Part shown: positions 1 through 4,557 of the stretch, one piece after another
Numbering within the stretch: position 1 is the first letter of the stretch
How the letters are laid out: the number at the start of each line of letters is the position of its first letter
Translations under genes and position numbers: made by a program
From: Armatimonadetes bacterium UBA5419
Lineage (GTDB): Bacteria > Armatimonadota > UBA10988
Direction of reading: 5' to 3'
Assembly (NCBI GenBank): GCA_002409445.1
Contig: DHNJ01000179.1
Span: 1 to 5,195 of the forward strand
DNA length: 5,195 bases
The notes under the pieces: model-generated
Database searches by the model: none
The model's input: the letters and a program-made list of their open reading frames with translations, nothing else
What the model was told of the DNA's origin: nothing

Positions 1-43
1 GGCGAGGGCGCCGGCGCTACGTTCTTACCGGCCGACTTCTGTA

Positions 44-72
44 TTGACGATAGGGCCGCTGTCCGCTAGACT
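44..72 (+). promoter_or_regulatory. sigma-70-type promoter of the tRNA-Lys gene
   Basis: A -35 box TTGACG (44-49) and a -10 box TAGACT (67-72) are separated by exactly 17 bp. They match the consensus at five of six and four of six positions. Transcription would begin near base 79, about 15 nt before the mature tRNA. The stretch after the -10 box is GGGCGGCG (73-80). A GC-rich discriminator of this kind is typical of stable-RNA promoters under stringent control, but its role here is inferred. In a GC-rich background a box pair with this spacing, in this position, is unlikely to be chance. Confidence 0.72.
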
Positions 73-93
73 GGGCGGCGTTGTCGATGTGGC

Positions 94-166
94 GGGCCAT
101 TAGCTCAATTGGTAGAGCAGCGGACTCTTAATCCGTTTGTTCCAGGTTCGAGTCCTGGATGGCCCA
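94..166 (+). tRNA. tRNA-Lys, anticodon CUU
   Basis: The sequence folds into a complete 73-nt cloverleaf. The acceptor stem GGGCCAT (94-100) pairs fully with ATGGCCC (159-165), and A166 is the discriminator. The D arm uses GCTC and GAGC around an AATTGGTA loop. The anticodon stem GCGGA/TCCGT (120-124 and 132-136, one G-U pair) closes the 7-nt loop CTCTTAA, placing CTT at 127-129, which reads the lysine codon AAG. The T arm is CCAGG/CCTGG around TTCGAGT. The variable loop is 5 nt, as in a class I tRNA. CCA is not encoded: the bases after A166 are TCC, so it must be added by nucleotidyltransferase. The gene converges on the minus-strand operon that ends 73 bp away. An AAG-reading lysine tRNA fits the expected codon preference of a high-GC genome. 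Confidence 0.97.
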
Positions 167-186
167 TCCCCCAAACCCCCACTCCC
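163..186 (-). other. G-quadruplex motif on the minus strand
   Basis: Read on the minus strand this is G3-N3-G5-N3-G5-N2-G3, with loops AGT, TTT and AT. It satisfies the canonical four-tract G-quadruplex pattern with short loops. It overlaps the last four bases of the tRNA on the opposite strand and lies about 55-75 nt downstream of the glycosyltransferase stop codon. Any minus-strand transcript running past that gene would carry the motif as RNA. The plus strand is the matching C-rich tract, directly behind the tRNA 3' end. Folding and any role in pausing or termination are inferred. Confidence 0.6.
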
Positions 187-206
187 TAGCGTAGTCTCCG
201 CACGCC

Positions 207-236
207 ATGCCGCGCCTTGCCGCGCCATGCCGCGCC
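207..236. repeat. three-copy 10-bp tandem repeat
   Basis: Three adjacent 10-bp units are present: ATGCCGCGCC (207-216), TTGCCGCGCC (217-226) and ATGCCGCGCC (227-236). They differ at one base, and a partial CGCC lies just before the first unit (203-206). The array ends 3 bp before the glycosyltransferase stop codon, so it lies wholly in the gap between the two converging genes. It contains no self-complementary stem and does not resemble a terminator. It is probably a replication-slippage product. No function is assigned. Confidence 0.75.
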
Positions 237-239
237 GGT

Positions 240-1226
240 TCACGCCACGCAGATGTAGTCCCAGCCTTCGCGCAGCCCGAGGCCGTCGAGGTAGGCGCGG
301 GTGCGGTCGCGGGCGCCCAGGACGCCGATGGTGACGATCAGGGGTTCGCCGCCCAGGTCGGCGGCGGCGGCGTGGGGGCGGATGGGGCGGCCGCGGCAGA
401 GGCCGCCGACCTGGGCGTCGTCGGGGTCGAGGTGGTCGGCGACGCGCAGGCCGACGCCCTCGAGCACGCGCGACCAGAGCCGCCCGACGCGGCCGACGCC
501 CCAGATGTGGACCGGCGCGCCGCCGGCCAGCAGTGTCTCGCGCAGGAACGCCGCCTTGCACCAGCGGAAGCGGCGCGTGCTGTAGACCCCGCCGCCACGG
601 CTCAGCCGGCCCGGCTCGTCGCGCCATTCGTGGAGCACGGCGGGCAGCTTCGCGAACCGCGCGCCGGCCTGCCAGAGCCGCAGCCAGAGGTCGTAGTCCT
701 CGGCCCAGCCGACATCGCGCCAGCCGCCGACGCGGTCGAGCAGGGCGCGGGGCAGGAAGACGGTCGGGTGGACCAGCGGCGACTCGACGAAGAGGTTGGT
801 GACGATCTGCTGGTGGGTCTGCAGCTCGTTGAGCCAGGTCTCGTAGGCGAGCGTCGCCGGGCTGAGGTCGGCGCGGGGGAAGAGGCGCACGCCGCAGCCG
901 AGCACGCCGTCGAAGCCGGCGGCCAGCTGTTGGGCCAGGCGCTCGGGGTGCATCAGGTCGTCGGCGTCGAAGCGCGCGAGCCAGGGGCGGCGGCAAGCGC
1001 GCAGGCCGTCGTTGAGGCTGGCGACGAGGCCGCGGTGGGGGCGGCGGAGGTGGATGATGCGCGGGTCGACGTCGGCGGCGGCCGTCAGCAGGTGCGGCGT
1101 GGCGTCGGTCGACCCGTCATCAACGCAGATCAACTCCCAGTCAGTGGCGGTCTGCGCGCGCACGCTGTCCAGGGCGGCGGGCAGCGTGCGCGCGGCGTTG
1201 TAGACCGGGAGCAGGACGCTAATCAC
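240..1226 (-). CDS. family 2 glycosyltransferase with C-terminal Rossmann-like domain
   Basis: This 328-residue protein is a predicted inverting, GT-A-fold enzyme that transfers a sugar from an activated donor at the cytoplasmic face of the membrane. It opens directly with the family signature (SVLLPVYN, 3-10), followed by the nucleotide-binding VDDGSTD (35-41), the metal-binding DADD (87-90), LVHPTVF (151-157) and the acceptor/base motif EDYDLW (176-181). Residues after about 238 form a second unit. It starts with a strand and glycine-rich turn, GVGRVG (243-248), is followed by an acidic LDPDD, and ends in WDYICVA. This resembles a dinucleotide-binding half-domain. I recall similar tails on other GT2 proteins, with no assigned role. 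No transmembrane segment is evident. The start is GTG. No ribosome-binding site lies in the 18-nt gap from the upstream isomerase-like gene, so translation may be coupled. It is the last gene of the operon. Donor and acceptor cannot be predicted. Confidence 0.93.
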   Translation of the reverse strand: MISVLLPVYNAARTLPAALDSVRAQTATDWELICVDDGSTDATPHLLTAAADVDPRIIHLRRPHRGLVASLNDGLRACRRPWLARFDADDLMHPERLAQQLAAGFDGVLGCGVRLFPRADLSPATLAYETWLNELQTHQQIVTNLFVESPLVHPTVFLPRALLDRVGGWRDVGWAEDYDLWLRLWQAGARFAKLPAVLHEWRDEPGRLSRGGGVYSTRRFRWCKAAFLRETLLAGGAPVHIWGVGRVGRLWSRVLEGVGLRVADHLDPDDAQVGGLCRGRPIRPHAAAADLGGEPLIVTIGVLGARDRTRAYLDGLGLREGWDYICVA

Positions 1227-1244
1227 GGGCGCGAGGCGCCGGCG

Positions 1245-2081
1245 TTAGCCCAGGATCTCGGCGCGATGGCGCTCGAGCAGCTCGACCGCGCCGCGGATGT
1301 CGCGGATCTGGTCGGGGCCGCTGATCTCGCGCTCGATGGTCAGCGGGCCGGTGTAGCCGATCTCCTTGAGCGTGCGCAAGAAGGCCTCGGCGTTGACGTC
1401 ACCGCTGCCCCAGGCGACCTCGGGACCCCACTCGACGCCGGGCTTGGCCGACCACTTGGCGTCCTTGCAGTGGACGCTGCGGACCCACTGGCCGACGAGC
1501 TTGAGCGCGGGCAGGGGCTCGCCCGAGCCGTACATGATCATGTTGGCCGGGTCGAAGTTGATGGCCAGGTTCGGGCGGTCGACGGTCTCGATGAACTGCT
1601 TGAGGCCGGCGCCGGTCTCCTGGCCGGTCTCGAGGTGGAAGCGCTGGTCGTACTGCTTGATGTAGTCGCAGACTTCCTGGGCGACGCCGACCACCTCGCC
1701 AAACAGGGGGTCGGTGTGGTCCTCAGGGACGAAACCAATGTGCATGCCGATCGCCTTGACACCGATCTCGGCGGCGAAGTCGGCGATGGCCTTGGTCTCG
1801 GCCAGGCGGTCGGCGCGCTGCTCGCGCGGGACGAGGCCGATGGTCCGCTGGACAGTGGGGATGTCGGCGTAGCTCTCGCCGGCGAACCCGCAGAAGCAGA
1901 CGGTGATCTCGACGCCGGCCTGGTCGAAGGCGGCGCGGATCTCCTTGGCCTGGCGGCGGCGCTCCGGGCTCGGCGCGTGTACCTGCACGGACGGCACGCC
2001 GAGCTCGCGCACGGCATCGAGGCCGGCGCCCAAGCCCGCGTCAACAGAGGTAAAAACGCCGAGAGCCCACGGTTGTAGCAT
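1245..2081 (-). CDS. sugar phosphate isomerase/epimerase-like TIM-barrel protein
   Basis: This 278-residue soluble protein belongs to the xylose-isomerase-like/AP endonuclease 2 TIM-barrel superfamily. Members isomerise or epimerise sugars, inositols or small keto acids with a divalent metal. Likely metal ligands are visible in the expected order at strand ends: E151 (HLETGQE), D177 (NFDPAN), H204 (VHCKD) and E250 (TIEREI), with H114 (GMHIGF) also near the site. Length is normal for the family. The ATG start is supported by AAAGGAG six bases upstream, the best ribosome-binding site in the operon. It follows the MlaE gene by 36 nt and precedes the glycosyltransferase by 18 nt. It may supply or rework a sugar for the envelope functions encoded around it, but families of this type are broad and the substrate is unknown. 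Assignment to the superfamily is secure; the reaction is not. Confidence 0.9.
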   Translation of the reverse strand: MLQPWALGVFTSVDAGLGAGLDAVRELGVPSVQVHAPSPERRRQAKEIRAAFDQAGVEITVCFCGFAGESYADIPTVQRTIGLVPREQRADRLAETKAIADFAAEIGVKAIGMHIGFVPEDHTDPLFGEVVGVAQEVCDYIKQYDQRFHLETGQETGAGLKQFIETVDRPNLAINFDPANMIMYGSGEPLPALKLVGQWVRSVHCKDAKWSAKPGVEWGPEVAWGSGDVNAEAFLRTLKEIGYTGPLTIEREISGPDQIRDIRGAVELLERHRAEILG

Positions 2082-2087
2082 GTCTTA

Positions 2088-2094
2088 CTCCTTT
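2088..2094 (-). promoter_or_regulatory. ribosome-binding site of the isomerase-like gene
   Basis: The minus strand reads AAAGGAG followed by TAAGAC and the ATG, so the core GGAG sits six bases from the start codon. It is the only strong Shine-Dalgarno element in a true intergenic gap in this operon. It would let this gene be translated independently of the MlaE gene upstream. Confidence 0.8.
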
Positions 2095-2117
2095 GCCTGG
2101 CTAGAGCTTAGCAGATC

Positions 2118-2960
2118 TTAGTTGGAGGCGAAGGCCAGCGCCAGGTTGGTCAGGTGAATCCACAGCACGCAGAGGACGACTGACTGAGTCGTCGCGCGGC
2201 CGACCGCCTCGCTGCCGTGGCCGGTGCGGAAGCCCTGGTGCAGGCTGGCCACGGCGATCAACTCGCCGAAGACCACGCACTTGGTCAGGCCGGTGACCAG
2301 ATCGTCGACCTTGACCAGGTTACCCATCGACTCGACGAACTGACGGATGGTCACGCCCTCGAGCCCGGCGATCAGCGCCGCGCCGAGCAGGCCGGCGATA
2401 ATGCCGCAGAGCACCAGCAGCGGGACCATCAGCGCCAGGGCGATGTAGCGCGGGGTAGCCAGGTACTCGACCGGGTCGGTGGCCAGGGCGCGCAGGGCGT
2501 CGAGCTGCTCGGTGACGCGCATGGTGCCGATCTCGGCGGCGATCGCCGAGCCGCTGCGCGCGGCGATGACCGTGGCGCCGAGGATCGGCCCGGCCTCGCG
2601 CAGCATGGCCTTGGTCGTGACGCCGCCGATGAACCCGCTGGCGCCGAACATGACGAACATCGGCACCATGTAGACCCCGACGACCAGGCCGACCGCGCCA
2701 ACGGTCAGCAGGACGATGGGCAGCCCGCGCACGCCGCAGAGCCACATCTGGTCGAACAGCTCGCGGCGGGTGACCTCGCCGCGGATGACGTGCATGACGA
2801 TGCGGAAGTTGAGCGAGACGAACTCGCCGATATAGCCCACGGCGACCAGCGTCACGCGGCCGACCTCGCCCAGCAGCGCCTGCAGCCAGCCGCCCAGCCA
2901 CGCGCCGAGCCCGGCGGGCAGCCGGTCGGTCGGGGCGGTGGTGGGGGTGGCGCTAGCCAT
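2118..2960 (-). CDS. mlaE: MlaE-family lipid transport permease
   Basis: This 280-residue integral membrane protein is the permease subunit of an Mla/MCE-type ABC transporter, which moves phospholipids between the inner membrane and periplasmic MCE proteins. The family hallmark is intact: GPILGATVIAARSGSAIAAE (124-143) runs into IGTMRVTEQLDAL (144-156) and DPVEYLATPR (162-171). Hydrophobic membrane segments lie near 79-105, 172-200 and 257-277, and an amphipathic N-terminal helix lies near 17-50. About 15 polar Ala/Thr/Pro-rich residues precede it. The gene starts with ATG inside the end of the flippase-like gene (8-nt overlap, ATGGCTAG). It has only a weak GAAGAG upstream, so coupled translation is likely. 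No MlaF ATPase or MlaD/MCE substrate-binding gene lies in the window, so its partners must be encoded elsewhere or upstream of the right edge. The family call is secure; the exact lipid and direction are not. Confidence 0.93.
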   Translation of the reverse strand: MASATPTTAPTDRLPAGLGAWLGGWLQALLGEVGRVTLVAVGYIGEFVSLNFRIVMHVIRGEVTRRELFDQMWLCGVRGLPIVLLTVGAVGLVVGVYMVPMFVMFGASGFIGGVTTKAMLREAGPILGATVIAARSGSAIAAEIGTMRVTEQLDALRALATDPVEYLATPRYIALALMVPLLVLCGIIAGLLGAALIAGLEGVTIRQFVESMGNLVKVDDLVTGLTKCVVFGELIAVASLHQGFRTGHGSEAVGRATTQSVVLCVLWIHLTNLALAFASN

Positions 2961-3990
2961 CGCTGCTCTTCGGCTCCGGGTTGGGCGGGGCCGCGGCGTC
3001 GCCGGTCTCGGCCGCTGCCTCGGCTGCCGACTCCTTGGCCGTCGAACGCCGCATCCCTGCTAGGGCCAGGCCGCCTGGCAGGCTGGCGACGATGACCATC
3101 GCCGACCAGAGCGCGGCCCAGACCACGCCGGCCGACCCGGTGAACGGCATCAGCCAGAGGTTGGCAGTCTGCTCGCGGCTGCCGACGCCGCCGAGGCCGA
3201 CGGGCACCATGCCGCCGACGTTGAGGATCGGCACGAGCCAAAGGTAGTGCCGCGCGGCGACGGTGCCGGCGGCGGGCAGGGCCAGCAGGACGCCGAGGCC
3301 GACGTGGCTCAGCTGGAAGACGAACGACCACCAGATCGCCAGCCAGAGCACCCGCGGCTGGCCGGCCAGGGCGCGCGCGCCGGCGCCGAGCTTGAGCAGC
3401 GGGCGGCTCAGCGGCGTGGGCAGGCGGCGGGCGAGGCCCAGCCGCGTCTCGGCCAGGACGCCGATCACGGTCGCCACGAGCAGCGCGCCGAGCAGCACGC
3501 TGAGCCCGACGAGCACCTGCCGCGGCACGGGCTCGCCCAGCTCGCCGGAGACCGCCAGGCCGACGACGCCGATGACCAGCAGCGCGACCAGGCCGGTGAC
3601 GCGCTGGATGAAGACGGACAGCAGGCCGAGCGAGGCGGGCACGCCGTCGGCCGAGATCAGGCCCACGCGCAACACGTCGCCGCCGACGGTCGTGGGCAGG
3701 AAGAGGTTGCCGAACATGCCGGCCAGGGTCACGGCGTAGAGCTGGCCGAAGCGCCGACGGTGGCCCAGTCCGTCGAGGATGAGCTGCCACTTGACCGTGT
3801 TGACCGCCTGCGAGCCGATGTAGAGGACGGCCGCGCCGAGCACCCACCAGATGGTCTCGGGCGGCAGGCTGGCCAGCTCGTCGCGGACCTGGCGGTTGAC
3901 CAGGAGCAGGGCCAGGAGCAGCACGCTGCCCACGACCCGCCACGCCCAGCCGAGCCACTGCCGGCTCGCGCCTCCACCCGCCTCAGCCAC
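2953..3990 (-). CDS. flippase-like integral membrane protein (YbhN/AglD/LPG synthase TM family)
   Basis: This polytopic protein of about 345 residues resembles the transmembrane domain shared by lysyl-phosphatidylglycerol synthases (MprF), YbhN and archaeal AglD. These are thought to move lipids or lipid-linked glycans across the membrane. Signature motifs are NLFLPTTVGGDVLRV (95-109) and, late in the protein, VPVGLGGVGSRE (262-273). Multiple hydrophobic helices lie between, and the first is near 14-31. There is no MprF synthase domain. The last 32 residues (314-345) form an Ala/Glu/Pro-rich, probably cytoplasmic tail. An in-frame TTG at 4023 would add 11 Arg-rich residues. I prefer the GTG at 3990 because GGAGGG lies five bases before it and because it gives an 8-nt overlap (GTGGCTGA) with the PAP2 gene, like the overlap at this gene's other end. 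It sits between a lipid phosphatase and MlaE, so lipid handling is the best guess; the substrate is unknown. Confidence 0.88.
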   Translation of the reverse strand: MAEAGGGASRQWLGWAWRVVGSVLLLALLLVNRQVRDELASLPPETIWWVLGAAVLYIGSQAVNTVKWQLILDGLGHRRRFGQLYAVTLAGMFGNLFLPTTVGGDVLRVGLISADGVPASLGLLSVFIQRVTGLVALLVIGVVGLAVSGELGEPVPRQVLVGLSVLLGALLVATVIGVLAETRLGLARRLPTPLSRPLLKLGAGARALAGQPRVLWLAIWWSFVFQLSHVGLGVLLALPAAGTVAARHYLWLVPILNVGGMVPVGLGGVGSREQTANLWLMPFTGSAGVVWAALWSAMVIVASLPGGLALAGMRRSTAKESAAEAAAETGDAAAPPNPEPKSSDG

Positions 3991-4549
3991 GCGCGCCCTC
4001 CGTCGTCCCGGCGCGGGGCCCAATGCGCCGTGCCACCCCCCAGAGTAGCACCGCCAGCGCCCAGCCGAGCAACAGGCCGACCAGCACGTCGCTGGGCCAG
4101 TGCACGCCGACGTAGACGCGCGAGTAGGCGATCAGCGCGGCATAGGCCAGCATCCAGCCGCCCAGCCGCGGGTAGCCCAGGGCGATGGCGGTGGCCACGG
4201 CGCCGGTATTGACCGCGTGGTTGCTGGGCAGTGCGAAGCTCGGCCCGACACCGACCAGCAGCCGTACATCGGGCAGGACATAGGGCGGGCGGAGGCGGGC
4301 CAACGCCGGCTTGAGCACCTGGCCGCCGAGCAGGTCGCCCAGCGCTACGGCCAGCGCGCCGACGAGCACGACACGCGCCGCCCAGCCCAGTTCGGCGCGG
4401 CCGCGGCGGGCGGCCCAGACCAGCAGGCCGAGGCCGACGGCGGCCAGGACAAGGGCGTTGATCGTGCCGTCGGTGAGGACGGGCAGCAGCGCGTCGGCGA
4501 GCGGGTTAACGCTGTGCTGGTTGACAGCGAGGAAGAGCGCGCGGTCCAC
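3983..4549 (-). CDS. PAP2-family lipid phosphatase
   Basis: This 188-residue membrane protein belongs to the type 2 phosphatidic acid phosphatase superfamily. These enzymes remove phosphate from lipids such as phosphatidate, phosphatidylglycerophosphate or undecaprenyl pyrophosphate, usually on the outer face of the membrane. All three catalytic motifs are present: K80-x6-R87-P88, P108-S-N-H111, and S143-R-x5-H150-x3-D154. H111 and H150 are the expected catalytic pair. The second motif is PSNH rather than the commoner PSGH, a variant also found in the family. Hydrophobic helices lie near 29-47, 57-74, 113-125, 130-142 and 154-172, and the tail is basic (RRIGPRAG). The start is GTG, 8 nt after the lytic transglycosylase stop, with no Shine-Dalgarno element, so coupled translation is likely. 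Its stop overlaps the next gene by 8 nt. Next to a peptidoglycan enzyme, carrier-lipid recycling is plausible, but sequence alone does not separate the possible substrates. Confidence 0.93.
   Translation of the reverse strand: MDRALFLAVNQHSVNPLADALLPVLTDGTINALVLAAVGLGLLVWAARRGRAELGWAARVVLVGALAVALGDLLGGQVLKPALARLRPPYVLPDVRLLVGVGPSFALPSNHAVNTGAVATAIALGYPRLGGWMLAYAALIAYSRVYVGVHWPSDVLVGLLLGWALAVLLWGVARRIGPRAGTTEGARG
3996..4001 (-). promoter_or_regulatory. ribosome-binding site that decides the flippase-like gene's start
   Basis: The minus strand reads GGAGGG, then CGCGC, then GTG at 3990. The element is a full Shine-Dalgarno core at the right distance for that GTG. It lies downstream of the alternative TTG at 4023 and therefore cannot serve it. 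The site is inside the coding sequence of the PAP2 phosphatase gene, 11-16 bp before that gene's stop codon. Confidence 0.72.
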
Positions 4550-4557
4550 GGGCGGGG

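Noticed and set aside
8..17. Perfect 10-bp palindrome GCGCCGGCGC near the left edge.
   Set aside because: It is GC-only, has no loop and no following T-run. Such palindromes are common by chance at this base composition. It could belong to an upstream gene or terminator, but nothing visible supports that.
1..69. Possible C-terminus of a plus-strand gene entering from the left edge.
   Set aside because: Two frames are open from the edge, to stops at 45-47 and 67-69. Each is under 25 codons with mixed codon use, and the second runs through the promoter boxes. Neither can be told from chance.
145..166. tRNA 3' end as an integration (att) site for a mobile element.
   Set aside because: tRNA 3' ends are common targets, but no second copy of the tRNA end and no integrase lie in the window.
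207..2078. A 623-codon plus-strand open frame opposite the glycosyltransferase and isomerase-like genes.
   Set aside because: It spans two real genes and their gap in antisense and starts inside the tandem repeat. It encodes low-complexity Ala/Gly/Asp/Val-rich sequence with no recognisable motif. High third-position GC in the sense genes suppresses stops in that frame.
2098..2112. Small inverted repeat (GCTA with TAGC) between the MlaE and isomerase-like genes, considered as a terminator or attenuator.
   Set aside because: The stem is only four base pairs and is not followed by a T-run. The strong ribosome-binding site right after it argues for continued expression.
2217..3095. A 292-codon plus-strand open frame opposite the MlaE gene.
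   Set aside because: The composition is dominated by Asp, Gln, Ala and His with no motif. The minus strand carries an unmistakable MlaE signature, so this is antisense shadow.
2852..3958. A 368-codon minus-strand open frame overlapping the flippase-like gene in another frame.
   Set aside because: It is almost entirely Arg/Ala/Pro/Gly with no hydrophobic segments or motifs, while the neighbouring frame encodes a typical polytopic membrane protein.
3247..4212. A 321-codon plus-strand open frame opposite the flippase-like and PAP2 genes.
   Set aside because: It is a Gln/Asp/Ala/Arg-rich shadow of two well-supported membrane protein genes, with no domain and no convincing start signal.
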